A stretch of DNA of 64,000 bases from Rhizophagus clarus (Eukaryota > Glomeromycota > Glomeromycetes > Glomerales > Glomeraceae). Below are positions 49,656 through 64,000 of the stretch, in pieces. The position numbers and the translations under genes were made by a program. The stretch lies in assembly GCA_015698045.1 (NCBI GenBank), contig BLAL01000040.1, forward strand, positions 1,962,501 to 2,026,500. The letters run 5' to 3'. The notes under the pieces were generated by a model. It searched no databases, was not told the DNA's origin, and saw only the letters and a program-made list of their open reading frames with translations. Each line of letters starts with the position of its first letter. Within the stretch, counting starts at the first letter, position 1.

Positions 49656-51483
49656 ATGTCCATTAGCAATAAAATTTCAATTCAAGACATTGACGTTAAA
49701 GATAAAAACGTTTTGATTCGGTAAATGTGAATTTTTTCATAATTTATTTTACAAATATCATAATTATCCATCAGTTAATTTCTTTTTTCTCATAGCGTTG
49801 ACTTTAATGTTCCTTTACAAGACGGAAAAATATCTAATAACCAACGTATAGTCGCAGCCTTACCAACTATTAAATATGCTTTGGATAATGGTAATTGAAT
49901 GTTTCTACTCTTTAAATTATAGCAATATCTTTCCCATAATAGTTGATATTTTTCAAAATAGGAGCCAAGGCTGTTATTTTAATGTCCCATTTGGGCCGTC
50001 CAGACGGAAAACCAAACCCTAAATATACATTGAGACCTGTTGCCGAGGAAGTTAGTCGTTTACTTGGAAAAAAAGTTATGTTCTTAAATAATTGTGTAGG
50101 CCCTGAAGTCGAAACTGCCGCGAAAAATGCAACTGAAGGTAGATTTATCATTTTTTTTTATATTTTTTATTATTACAATTATAATTTTTGACCCGTTATG
50201 ATGATAAAAACCTCGCCATGTTAGGCCAAATCATCCTACTTGAGAATCTTCGATTTCATATTGAAGAAGAAGGTTCTGGAAAAGATGATGAAGGAAAAAA
50301 GGTACTTTATAACAATCATAATCCGTTATGTTATCCTTTTGCTTAACTCTTTATATAATTAGATCAAAGCTAGTTCTGAAGATATAGAGAAGTTTAGAGC
50401 ATCTCTCTCAAAACTCGGAGATGTCTATGTTAATGATGCATTTGGAACGGCACATAGACCACATAGTTCTATGGTTGGGGTAAACCTTCCAATTCGTGCT
50501 GCTGGTTTCTTATTAAAAAAGGAACTAGATTTCTTTGGAAAAGCTTTGGAAAACCCAGAGAGACCTTTCTTAGCTATTCTTGGAGGGTAAGAATAAATTT
50601 TTGTTATATTTTATTTCTTAGAATTAATGTTTATTTCTGTATAATTTCTAGAGCCAAAGTTTCCGACAAAATTAAATTGATTAACAACCTTCTCGATAAA
50701 GTTGATTCTATGATTATCACAGGTGATTTACTCTGAGTTTAATTATTTTCAAGTATGACACAAATTCTCATATAGAGGTTTTTTTTCGTTAATAGGTGGA
50801 ATGGCTTTTACATTTAAGAAAACTCTTGATGGCGTTAAGGTTAGAATCAAAATAAAAATTGTTTATATATGTAATAATAATCAATAAATATTCCAATTCT
50901 TTTACTTAGATCGGAAATTCTTTATTTGATGAAGATGGTTCCAAAACAGTTGCTGATTTAGTTGAAAAAGCTAAGAAAAAAGGAGTTAAATTAGTTTTTC
51001 CAGTGGATTATGTAACGGGAGACAAATTTGATAAGGATGCCAATGTATGTATTATATTTTATAGTAAATTAAATATTTTATATTTAAGTAATTTATAAAA
51101 AATTTATATTTCATTAGACTGGATATGCTACAGATGAAACAGGAATTCCGGATGGATGGCTTGGTCTTGATTCAGGAAAAAAGACAAATGAACTTTTTAG
51201 ACAAGCAATTCTTGAAGCTAAAACTATACTATGGAATGGACCAACAGGAGTATTTGAATTTGATAAATTTGCCGTAGGTACAAAATCAGCTTTAGATGCT
51301 GTTATTGAGGCTACACAAAATGGAGTTATAACTATCGTGGGAGGTGGTGATACTGCAACTGCTGTTGCTAAATGGGGTGCTGAGGATAAGATTTCCCATG
51401 TATCAACTGGTGGTGGTGCATCTCTCGAATTACTTGAAGGCAAAGAATTACCGGGAGTTGCAGCTCTTTCTGCTAAATTGTAG
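49656..51483 (+). CDS. PGK1: Phosphoglycerate kinase
   Basis: Nine exons (49656-49720, 49796-49890, 49962-50138, 50225-50301, 50363-50586, 50652-50722, 50796-50839, 50910-51044, 51118-51483) give 417 residues, the normal size. The enzyme converts 1,3-bisphosphoglycerate and ADP to 3-phosphoglycerate and ATP in cytosolic glycolysis. Family stretches are present throughout: [16 protein letters not shown], the substrate-loop motif [57 protein letters not shown] and the nucleotide-binding IVGGGDTAT. Every intron is short (48 to about 90 bases). Nothing is missing or unusual. Confidence 0.97.
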
Positions 51484-51670
51484 TAATAACAACTATGTTA
51501 TTATAAGTAAATATTTTTTAATTATATTAATATGTTCTTATAACTTGTTGGAAATAAATTATCATCTTGAATTAACATTTATTATATGATTCAAAGTTTT
51601 TTGATTTTGATTTGTAAGTTTCGATTAAATTATTTTAATTGCGTAAATTAATATATTTTTTTTTTTTTTT

Positions 51671-53382
51671 TTACAAAATTAAAGAACCTAAGACAAGGGA
51701 TACTATAAAAAGAATGGCATTAGCCCAAAATACAATTTCTTCCATTCCGATAATAACTCCTTGATTATACAATTTATTCATCCATAAAGGACTTAAAATA
51801 CTTGCTACACTTTCTAATACACTAATAGCGCCTAAGATTTGACCAGCTTGTGTTGGTAAAACATAAGTAGTAAATAAACTTCTCACAGCGGGAGTAGTTA
51901 TAGTTGCCAAACTATTAATTACACATGCAAAATAAAACCAAAAGGGTTTCGCAGCTATGGCAAATAAAGTAAACCCTATTATTTCCATCGTAAGACCACC
52001 TCGCATTGTCCATATATCTAAAGAACGAGCATATGATGATTGATAACGTGAACGAATTAAATGTAATAATGGTAAAAAAGCAGCTAATGCTAGAAAACGT
52101 GTAAATGCTTGTAATGATAAAAAATAGCCATTTTCTAATGATGTCCAACCAAATTTGTATTTTGTATATAAATTTATGATTTCATTTTGAGCTGAATGAA
52201 CAATTCATAAAATAAAAATATATTAGTAAAAAAAGGTGTTTTTTTTTGTAAAATAAGATAATTTCGTTTTAACTTACCAGCTTGTGAAATTTTATAAATA
52301 AAATAAATTACAGCTAAAATATATAAGGTATTTCTTCCTCTCCATAATCTATTTCTATCTCTATCACCATCACCTATTTCAATTGGGGATCCAGTAAGAA
52401 TAATTAACGGTGAAAAAAGATGTTTAAAAGAAGTGGAAGACGTTAAATAATTTCGTTCACGTATATCAGAAGGGACTGATTCTGGTAAAATAAATGAAAC
52501 TACAAATAAAAATGTAATAAGAGAACATAGTGCTATATAAAATATCGAAAGAATGGATCCTGTGGCCTTTATAAGTAAAATAAAATGAGTATATGAATAA
52601 ATTAATTTTAGACATAGTGAATGAAGTAAAATATTCTTACCTTTACAATTAATCCACCGATAGTAGGACCAATAGCCATACCACAATATGCAGAAGCATG
52701 CATCCAACCAAAAGCAACACTTCTATTCTCACTATTAGTACAATCGCTTATATAAGCATGACATGCCGTATTTATAGCAATTACACCTCCAAGCAATCCT
52801 TGAATAATTGATCCAACATATAACATCTTAATTCCTACTATCCTCCAATAATGTGCAACTATTAACATATTCACTATACTCAATATTATACCGAATGTTG
52901 ATAATCGAAATATAAATTTACGTCCCAAGTAATCTGATAACGTAGAAAGATATCCAATTGACAAAGTCACTATACATATGTTTATAAAAAATAATTAGTT
53001 TATTTTATAACGAAGTAAAAAAGAATTTAAAACAATAAGTTTATAATTAACCTGCAATATGTGATAGAGTTGTATACCACATCACATAATTTGATGCTAA
53101 TATCTGAATTTCAGGTAAATTACAGTCATCATCATTCGATAAACCTTTATTTTGCTCTTTAAACTCTTTACATGCTAATTCCAAAATAAATTGTACTATA
53201 GGAGCTTCGATCGAAGTCATGATTATGGATAAAGTTACACTAAATGGTATCATCCATAATAAATGGGGTTTACGAAGTCTTCCTAACCATGATGTTTGAA
53301 TATTGTCATTATCATTAAGTAAATAACTTGTTTCTGAAGCTTGTGGATTAATGTCACTATCAATATAATTCGTAGAAGCCAT
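51671..53382 (-). CDS. MFS transporter (TetA/HIAT- or SLC46-like)
   Basis: Four exons, 5' to 3' (53382-53052, 52969-52641, 52566-52278, 52191-51671), give 489 residues. A hydrophilic N-terminus with an acidic stretch precedes TM1 (PFSVTLSIIMTSIEAPIVQF). A large first extracellular loop rich in Asn/Asp (about 70-100) is followed by LSTLSDYLGRKF, a motif A variant. QGLLGG and GWMHASAYCGMAIGPTIGG correspond to TM4-TM5. A cytosolic loop with IEIGDGDRDRNRLW separates the two halves, and TM7-12 follow. The layout resembles fungal relatives of tetracycline-resistance and folate/heme-type carriers, but the substrate is not readable. It is convergent with PGK, only about 190 bases away, and divergent from the Arf6 gene. 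Confidence 0.82.
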
Positions 53383-53916
53383 TATATTATGTAATATTTA
53401 ATGTACAATTCTAATTATTAAGACATTTGATGAATGATGTAATCAATTTTTTTGCCTTTTCACTTGTTCAAAGTTCAAAATTCGTGTTAGGTGCAAAAAA
53501 GCTTTTTTGAAACGAAAAAAAATTATTCAGTTACAAGATTATGCTAAATTTACTTTGTGCATGCATTAAGGCTTTGTTTTTGACACTACCAATAAAATTC
53601 TGTGTAATCTTGGTACGATGTTGAATAATTTCAGTTTCTAATAAACTCTTTAAATTATTTTTCATAAAATAAAGTATTACTAAATGTTTAAAAAAAAAAA
53701 ACTTTAAACCCTACTTTCTCTCTGGTGCTCTATTATATTTGTGGTCTTTCTTATACACCACCACCACCAGTTACTAATTGACGATAAAAAAAATTCCGCG
53801 TTATATTTACCCTATATACCATCCTTTACATTCTTTCCTCCGACTTACTTTCTTCGCGGAAATCAGGGTATACCCATTTCAACTAATCCAACCAAATTTC
53901 TTACGATATATCCATA
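53383..53916. other. Divergent intergenic region
   Basis: About 530 bases between the second MFS gene and the Arf6 gene, presumably holding both promoters. A C/T-rich tract with CCACCACCACCAG sits at about 53758-53770 in the Arf6 leader. No repeat or RNA gene recognised. Confidence 0.5.
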
Positions 53917-54788
<872 letters not shown>

Positions 54789-55639
54789 TTTGTTCGAGAT
54801 TAAGTGCATACATAGACTAAAGGTAATGGCTGGACCTCATATACGGATTTGAATATTTATTATTTTTATTATTATTTTCTTTCCATAAATAATAAAATAA
54901 AAGAACGAAATTGTAACAGTAAAAATAATTAATTTATAGTATAATGAATGATTAATTATTTATTTCTTTAAGTCTTGATTTAAAGAATTAATTGAAAATT
55001 TAATTCATTCACGTCAATTGAATATTACACCAAATGTAACAAACTTTTATGCGTCTTTTTTGTTGGAATGATAAACCAATAAAATGAGATAACGTAACTA
55101 TTTTGATTGGTAATTAGCAAAATCTTTTTTTTGCGTTCTAAACACATGTTAAATAAATAAACCAAAAGAAGGCATGCACGATTATTTCAAAACAAAAATT
55201 ATTCCTCAATTCCTGACTTTCAAAGTCTCATGAATATTATTATGTTAATAGGTATTTACACGAATAGAAGCTCATCTTCAAACATAGAAATATGAAAACT
55301 ACGTTTTCAAACAAATACATAGTGAACATTCTCAAATCTGAATTTTTTTTTAATTAAGTGGTAGGTTTATATTACATGAAGGGGGCCAGAATATACAAAT
55401 AAATGCTCGCATATTTTTTATAACCATATTTCTATTTTTGACAATTTTTTTTTGGAACCGAATATTAAAGGGATCGATGTCGTGTAAAGTATGCAAGGTA
55501 TGACAATTGTTTGTTATCAACAAAGGGAAAAATTTGACATAAATTTCGAAAGATTGAGTTTGATTGAACTTCTTTCCATCAAAATTTTTGTTCCTGAACA
55601 AAAAATCTTCAAATATTATTTCATTATAATTTATTAATA
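54789..55639. other. Intergenic region between the Arf6 and GDP-mannose dehydratase genes
   Basis: About 850 AT-rich bases with the Arf6 3' end (several AATAAA strings near 54885-54900) and the promoter of the dehydratase gene. The antisense open frame at 55350-55601 has no recognisable features. No repeat found. Confidence 0.5.
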
Positions 55640-57250
<1,611 letters not shown>

Positions 57251-57633
57251 AATTTAATTTATAACATATAATATATAACGTATATAATTTTTCTTTTTTA
57301 TTAAACCTTTTTGTCAAATAAATTAAAATAATTTTTTTATTTAACCTTATGGAACAGATTTCACGTGATTTTCGTAATACTAATTACTGTACTTTCTCTA
57401 TATTAATTTATAATATTTTATATCATACTATCCTACAAATCTACGCGATCTGTTCAATTCGCTCAATGAATATTACAGTATTACGAATAGTCTATACTTG
57501 TGTACAAATTTTAATTAGGGAAAAAAATTCACAAAGTTAAATCCGGGATATTAGTAGTTATAATAATATAATTTGTTCCCGCATATATTTTAATAGTTCA
57601 TAAGGAACTTTAGCCCAAGACTTAAGTACCACA
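57251..57633. other. Convergent intergenic region
   Basis: About 380 AT-rich bases between the GMD stop codon and the stop codon of the orphan membrane protein. Only chance open frames. No repeat or RNA gene seen. Confidence 0.5.
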
Positions 57634-58446
57634 TTATGGGTTATCCAAATCAAGAGATTTCTTTCTTGGAAAAATTAGAAAATAGGCACTGCGAAGCACA
57701 TTACTCAGAGCAAAACTACTAAAGAACAATAATATTGAAGATAAATATCCCTCATTACAATATAAAAAGAAACATATGTATCCCACATGCAAATAAATTT
57801 GAAAAATAAAAGGGTATATAAATATGTATAATAATCTGCCTTTTTGAACCTTCTTTTTCAAAATAAATATGACGATGCAAATCAAAAACAATGGGATTGC
57901 AAGCAATATAGAAAAGATACTAATCCATTGAAATATGATCATAAATCCTGAAGATGGAAAATAGATTTTTAAATAGAATTGAAAAATCATTTGATTAGCG
58001 TAAAGTGGAACAAATAAAAAGCCCCGAATAACGTTACGCCAATAGCTATTAGTTATAATCTGCGTTAAAGTAATCGCACCGCATAAAGAATACATTATGA
58101 GGGAACATATATTGATAAAGTTAGGCACAATTTCATCATTTAATGAGAAGAATTTGATCGTCATGTATGTCATAAGGGCCAATAATGCCATAAATTGTAT
58201 TACTGCAGTTCGGATTACGAATCTTTTTAATTGAGCGATAAACCCTTCCTCTTCGTCAGAAGGACTTGAAAAGAAAGTTAGTAGTAAACCAACTGTGAAG
58301 GATAAATAATTTCCGAATGCAACGGTTGCAACGTCACGAACTATGACATTGCACTTGGTTGAAGCGGACGATACGTTAATTAAAAACATAAAAAAAATGA
58401 ACCATGATAAAGATTTGAGTAGAAATGAGGAAAGAAATTTCTTCAT
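57634..58446 (-). CDS. Orphan membrane protein with predicted signal peptide and about seven TM segments
   Basis: A single open frame of 270 residues with no intron, unlike its neighbours. The N-terminus (MKKFLSSFLLKSLSWFIFFM...VSSASTKC) looks like a secretory signal peptide. It is followed by about seven hydrophobic segments: near residues 40-60, 80-103, 110-132, 140-162, 170-200, 206-230 and 236-258. A Glu-rich loop (SPSDEEEGF) follows the first and a basic ILKKKVQKGR loop follows the fifth. The topology would suit a receptor- or Git3-like 7TM protein, but no GPCR motif such as DRY or NPxxY is visible, and I do not recognise the family. It may be lineage-specific. Confidence 0.62.
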   Translation of the reverse strand: MKKFLSSFLLKSLSWFIFFMFLINVSSASTKCNVIVRDVATVAFGNYLSFTVGLLLTFFSSPSDEEEGFIAQLKRFVIRTAVIQFMALLALMTYMTIKFFSLNDEIVPNFINICSLIMYSLCGAITLTQIITNSYWRNVIRGFLFVPLYANQMIFQFYLKIYFPSSGFMIIFQWISIFSILLAIPLFLICIVIFILKKKVQKGRLLYIFIYPFIFQIYLHVGYICFFLYCNEGYLSSILLFFSSFALSNVLRSAYFLIFPRKKSLDLDNP

Positions 58447-59917
58447 CGTAAATTTATAATATAAACGATTGATAATTATCGAGTAACCTCCTTAATTGAT
58501 TTCAAAGAAGAATAATAAAGGAAAGGTTGATTGTAAGAAATAGAAATCATAGAATTCGAAGAAATGAGAAGAATAGGAAGGTTCATTTAAAAACTTTCGC
58601 GGTAACACTGCTTTCAAATTCATTCTCCAAATGACCATATAAATTTGGTCCGTTTATCATTACTTTATAAAGAACCGTTAGAAAAAAAGCGTTGAAACCT
58701 GATTATATAATAAAGATATCTGGCAGGAACAAAAAATGGAAAGGTAATTACTTATTAATGGCGATTATAATACACAGAGAAATAAAAAAGGCCATTCATT
58801 TGTAATTGTTATCAATCTTTGATTCCGATTTAAATCTAACTTTATTAATATTAAGTAATAACTATTTATAGAAGATATATAAAACCAATTATTAATGATA
58901 AATTGATAGCGATGGATTAAGGTTGCTTGTCTAAGCCTCTTCAAAATTCTATGCTTAATTTCAAGGTTTCAAATATAATTTTGAATTGCTGCCGGTGGCG
59001 CAGTTTCATAATAATATTATAGTTTCGTCCAAATTTCACCTTTTTGATATTACGCCTACCTGTTAAAATCCCCTAGTTTCGCCGGCAATGGTGGGCTAGT
59101 AAATGCACAGCCTCAAAGAAATTTGTTCTTTATTCCTATGAAAAAGGAATTCCGGAATTTTCCTGGAATCTGTCTTCATTGTCCAGATCAACGTCCGGAA
59201 TCCTAAATTTCCGGATGTCCATTTCCGGATGTCCGTAACCTTCAGAACATTTCCGACATTTTCGGGCATCTCTCTGTCATTTCTTTTGTAGGGTAGATTT
59301 AAGACTAAAGATAAGTCAAGTAAACGAAAAAATTTTATCGATATGAATGAAATAATGAGGATAGACTTCAAATCAGTGATATGTTTGTTTATTGGTCCGA
59401 TTATGCATTGAAACACTATTCGGACATTAAGATATTGGGAACCGGAAAGCATATCAATTACGGCGTTTTTAACACTTGCCGAGAGTAACTCGGTGGAGGT
59501 TAAAATAAAATAAAAATTACCGCTGTACTCTGTACTTGGATTAGAGCTTGATATAACTTTTACCTTATACCGAATGTGCCAAGTGTCCCGTATATTATGA
59601 TATAGAAACATATCTGATATACTGTACTGCTTAATTTTTCGTAATTATAATGGGCCAGGCTGAATCAAATGCTTGTTGTATAATAATATGTGTATTTAAT
59701 TTTTTTCATGGTGTTATCTTGCGCCGGGTCTATACTTCCCGATCGCTAACGATTAGTCTAAAACAGATTTTATTTAATTATAATTATAAAAATGACTACT
59801 TAAGTATTATAATTATACAACTTTTTAAGCCCTATTTACAAAAAAAAAAAGACTAATAAAATTAAAAAAAATTGATCTATAAAATAAAATACGATTCATA
59901 ATTTAATATTACTAATT
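58447..59917. other. 1.5-kb intergenic region with possible repeat remnant
   Basis: Spacer between the orphan 7TM gene and the flippase gene, both on the minus strand. The part from about 58980 to 59290 is richer in G+C than its surroundings and contains CCGGA-rich short repeats, including ATTTCCGGATGTCC twice in tandem at 59207-59234. A 171-codon minus-strand frame (59611-59096) crosses it; its translation shows no domain and is poor support for a gene. A degraded transposon or pseudogene piece is possible. Confidence 0.45.
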
Positions 59918-62900
59918 TTAAATTGACTCAGCTTTATCATTATTATCTAGAGTTTTTGATTGTTCTTGTTCTATTATTGGTTGAGTTTGTGTCTCATCGT
60001 CATTATTATTCTCATTGACTTGTTCATTTTCACTTTCATTTCCACTCATACGTCTACTTGATTGAATACCATGTTCTTCGTTAATGTATTCACTATTCTC
60101 TCTTGAAGTTACATTCGTTGTCGATGTTGATTCCCTAAAATGTACCATTCTAATTTTTTCTCCTTCTCCAAGAATATCGATTAAATCTCTAGAGGCCCTT
60201 ACTTCTGGCAAACTTCTACGACGTAAACTTAGATCATTATATTCAATCCTGGACATGCGCCCAATAGGGCCAGGATTTGTTTTACGACGTTTTAAAGGTG
60301 GTGCCATTATACGTCCTGTACCTTCTTCTTGTGAGAATGCATACCCTCGCATTGGTTCTGTTAATCCTGTTCGCATAAATGTCATGCTTGTAGGAACATC
60401 TTGTACTTCTAAACTATTACTAATATATTCTGGCGGTATAGGAGGAACAGGTGGTGTAGGTGATCGAGCATCTAAATTTGTACGATCCGTAGCAAAACTT
60501 GGTCGTGCAGAATAAGTAAACACTCCTCCTTCGGCAAATATAGGCGATATTGATTCATTTCTAGAATACAATGATTCTTTTGTTGATTGTCTAGCTAAGC
60601 TTACACTTCTATATATGCGTGGATCACTTGTGAAATTATGTTTTGGATCGGCTTTGATAATTTCTTGAATAATATTTACATCAGTGGGTTTGTAGTTTCT
60701 TTGGTAATATTTCAAAGAATATCTTGGAAGCATAGAAATAAATACGGTTAATATTACACAGAACCAAAATACCCCTCCACCAAACACAATGAAATCAAAT
60801 CCATATATATCTGAAAACGGAATTAAACTATAGACAGATATATAAAGCAAAATTAAAGCTATCGACCCATAAACTGAAATAAAATGAAATATTGTCCAAC
60901 ATTGTGCATTGAATCCAGTGAATAAATTTGCCATCGTGATACATGAAACTGCCATCGTCGTTCCCATTTCAAGGTAATCAGGTGTACGTCCTTTATCATT
61001 GACACTTCCATTTTGATAAGCAAAATATGAAACAAAGAAGCATATCACAGATTGATAAATACCTTCAAGCATATAATATAAAAATGTTTGCATCGTATAA
61101 GCTTCACGATTAATACCTCTCTTATATAATTCAGGTACTTCGGTAGCAACATTATCGGGCACATCCCGATCAAATACACCAATTGATAGTACAGCTACAC
61201 ATGTGAAGAATAAATTCCAAAATAATGTATAAGTGTATTCGAAGACAATAGTTGTAGAATAACCGCAAAAGAATTGATACCAAAATAAAGTTCCAACTCC
61301 TATCATATTTTTATAAAAGAAATTGAGAATCATGGAGGAATTTCGAATATATGCATAATGTCCATGAACTAACAAGAGGCGAGTAAGATATCGAAACTGC
61401 GCAATAGCATAATCTGATGCCATAACAGCCTGTAATCCCTCTTCTCCTGCAACTCCTATACCAATATGTGCGGCTTGAATCATACTAACATCATTAGCAC
61501 CATCACCAATAGCACACGTCATTACATTTTTCCCCTCCTTAACTAATTCGACAACTTTAGCTTTCTGTAATGGTGACACACGGCAACAAATAACACCTTT
61601 GCATCGACAGGCCAAATCTAATAATAAGTTCTTACTCCACGGTTCTTCCAAAGCATACTTTAATGCTACTCCATCGATAATCAAAGCATGCCCTCCAGGT
61701 CTTGGTGAATTTGATACACCAGAAATAATGGAAAGGCTTCTCCCCAAACTCATTTCACGTGCATGTGAAGTTGATGATCGAGGAGCATTGTTAACCGACA
61801 TAACAGGGGGAACTTGAGAGCGTATATTGTTTTGAATATCCTGATCAGTAGGAAAGAATTTTTCAACAGCATTACGCATTTGTTCATAAGCGCTACCCGA
61901 TTCTCCATAAGCACCTCCACGAACAATAATGAGGTTCATGTCTCTACTTAATAAGCATGTCGAAAATCCGATACTTATTGCAGTTTCCATCTTATCACCT
62001 GTCAAAACCCATATTTTAATACCTGCGCGTTTAAGAGTTGCAATACACTCTGGAACACCGTCTTGCAGGCGATCTTCGATTGCAGTAGCACCAAGCAGTA
62101 TTAGATCTTTTTCAATTCGATTGCTAACTATTTCAACCCTTTTATCACGATCTACAATTGATGATGACGCTTCCCGAAACTCATTATTCCATTTTTGATA
62201 AAAACCAGGATCAATATCTGCATAACCTAAGCAAAGCGTCCGAAGACCTATTTTTTAACAAAGAAGTTGTTAGATTAAGATTATAACAAATTTGAAATCA
62301 AATCTAAAAAAATTGTCTTGTTTACCCTCTTTTGCAAATTCTTCTAAATGCTCGCCAGTTATATTTGCCCTATAGTCTTGGCCACTCTTTAGTCGTTCAA
62401 AAATGACATTATCAGCTCCTTTACAAAATAAGGTTATACGGCCATCCGTTGGCGATCGTACAATAATACTCATTCTTTTCCTTGAACTTGTAAACTCAAG
62501 AATATTTAATAACTCAAAGTGAACTTCATTACCGTCTGGTGTAGTAATAACAATGTGATCAGTTTCGCGAGAACGAAAAGTATAACCCACGTCTTTAGCA
62601 GCTTGTACAAGCGCAGCTTCATCAGGTGATTGGGCTTTATATTGTTGTTCTCCGTCAGAATTTGTATTGACCAACACGGTATGACAAATTGCAAGAAGGG
62701 TGAAAAAGTCATTTATGGATTTTGAATGATTAGAATTAGTCATATCTTGTTTAAGTTCGTTGTCGGTAAATGGCTTATTTTCGTTTTTTTCTTTCTTTTC
62801 CTTTTTTTTTTCATTAATCTTTTTAGAAGAGCCTGATTTAGGAATATCTGGTTGAGAATCAGTTTTTGTATTTGATACTAGAGATGGCGTCGATTTACCA

Positions 62901-64000
62901 TTATCATTGCTCGGGGTGAGTGTATCATTTTCGACGTCATTCCCTGAAACTTCACCATGATAAACTTTCCCACCTATAGAACATTTACGAAATTCCATTA
63001 CATTTCGTGTTAAAGTGCCAGTTTTATCGGAAAAAATATATTCAATTTGACCTATTTAATAATCATAAACTAATGTTAGCCAAACAAATATATGTAGAAA
63101 GTATTTACTTAATAAAATATACCTAAATCATCTGATAGATTCCAATTTTTAGGAATGCAAGGCGTATCAGTTTCAGGATAACGCATTTCATCATCCATGA
63201 AAATAAAGAACGCCTAAGAATATTAAAATTTATTATTTAGATAATATATAATAATATTTAAAGCGAGTGACCAAACTTACTTGAACCGACTTAACAAATT
63301 CAATTGATAAGTACAATGAAATGGGAACAATGTTTTGAAAAGCAATTAAGGCATTACTATAAATCAATACAATTAATAAGAAGCAAATATAATATAAAAG
63401 GAGAAGCGAGAATAAAATAATTATTTTTTACCAGAAAGCTAAAAAGGCATTTAGTCCAATCCCTCTATTCCCTTGTTCAATATATGTTGCGTTCTTTCCT
63501 AAATTATTTGTTTCCCAAATTTTGCTACCAACGGCACACAAAGCACACATAAGTCCCATTATGGCCAAGTTCGCAATGCTAAATAAAAAAATCTTAATTA
63601 GCTCGACCATATTAAAATCTTAGTAATTATGCGAATAAAAATAATAACATACACTTGTGGATTCATCATTTTTTCAATACGACTTCTTTTTGAAGGTGTA
63701 TTACCAGAGTTTAATGAAAGCTTGGTATCAGTACCAGTAAAAACTACCAAACCAATGACCCACTCAGTATTTTTTAATACACAACCCCTTAGTAACATAG
63801 AATTCAAATTAATCGGAACTTTGATAGGTCCGCCGCGAGAACGCGGTCTATCTGGTAGTCCAAAAGGAAAAACCAGTGTAGCATTATAAGAAAATAAGTT
63901 TGTTGTAGGAGGTTCTGAGTCAACGTAGAACTGAATATGTGCACAATCTTGTGGCGTTGTTAAATGATCAGTTTCTGGGACACTTGATCTTATTTTTAAA
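59918..64000 (-). CDS. P4-type ATPase, phospholipid flippase (Dnf/Drs2 class), 5' part outside the window
   Basis: Visible exons, 5' to 3': from beyond 64000 to 63653, 63578-63432, 63356-63281, 63213-63123, 63051-62326, 62247-59918. About 1240 C-terminal residues are present. The phosphorylation motif SDKTGTLTRN lies at the start of exon 63051-62326. FQNIVPISLYLSIEF is the P4-specific PISL motif in TM4. The nucleotide-binding KGADNVIFERL, TGDKMETAISIG and the hinge motif GDGANDVSMIQ are intact. Six C-terminal TM segments follow, then a hydrophilic tail of about 230 residues rich in Ser, Pro and basic residues (PLKRRKTNPGPIGRM). Flippases move aminophospholipids from the outer to the cytosolic leaflet with a Cdc50-type subunit. 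A Lys-rich insert (SSKKINEKKKEKKEKNENK) sits soon after the phosphorylation site. The tail may be regulatory. Confidence 0.94.

Noticed and set aside
58985..59035. GCCGGTGGCGCAGTTTCA resembling a tRNA/SINE A box
   Set aside because: No B box at a proper distance and no acceptor-stem complement; at most a weak SINE relic.
59096..59611. 171-codon minus-strand open frame
   Set aside because: It crosses the CCGGA-rich repeat, has no domain, and lacks support as a gene; kept only as a note in the intergenic entry.

Overview
The window is nuclear DNA of an intron-rich, strongly AT-rich eukaryote, almost certainly a fungus and most likely an early-diverging one of the Rhizophagus/Glomeromycotina type. 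The evidence is: short GTA..YAG introns in nearly every gene; fungal-type transporters of the DTR1/QDR class; a fungal-style CSC1 channel; a GDP-mannose 4,6-dehydratase; and very large RNF213-like and ZNFX1-like genes. The lineage is an inference. No prokaryotic features, rRNA, tRNA or CRISPR array were seen.

Layout. 1-512 (-): 5' part of a POF1-like nucleotidylyltransferase. 1106-15900 (+): a seven-exon, 4754-residue RNF213/mysterin-like giant AAA+ protein with an N-terminal CBM20-like domain, two AAA modules and an RZ-type zinc finger, but no RING. 16965-25180 (-): a twenty-exon ZNFX1/Hrr1-like SF1 helicase with NF-X1 fingers and its own C-terminal RZ finger. These two genes converge, so both founder families of the RZ domain sit tail to tail. 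25.2-29.3 kb is gene-poor and holds a hAT-like MITE and a decayed tandem array. 29357-31187 (+): DHA1-type MFS transporter. 33650-37350 (-): CSC1/OSCA-like channel. 37990-39990 (-): class III CoA-transferase (SUGCT-like). 40218-43404 (-): peroxisomal Lon protease ending in SRL. 44240-46952 (+): carnitine acetyltransferase with an N-terminal presequence and a C-terminal AKL. 47192-47566 (-): CMC2. 48075-48797 (+): an unknown protein. 49656-51483 (+): phosphoglycerate kinase. 51671-53382 (-): a second MFS transporter. 53917-54788 (+): Arf6-type GTPase. 55640-57250 (+): GDP-mannose 4,6-dehydratase. 57634-58446 (-): an orphan seven-TM protein. 59918-64000 (-): a P4-ATPase flippase whose 5' end lies outside the window.

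How the genes relate. The RNF213-like/ZNFX1-like pair is the most unusual part. In animals both families act in innate defence, and the fungal Hrr1 relatives of ZNFX1 act in RNAi-directed heterochromatin. The peroxisomal Lon gene and the carnitine acetyltransferase gene are divergently transcribed, both carry PTS1 tails, and a MITE lies in the promoter between them. The rest are ordinary housekeeping or membrane genes without an evident shared pathway.

Exon models were built by eye from open frames, GT/AG borders and phase. Every complete model sums to a multiple of three. Three MITE-like elements with clear terminal inverted repeats were found in the intergenic DNA.
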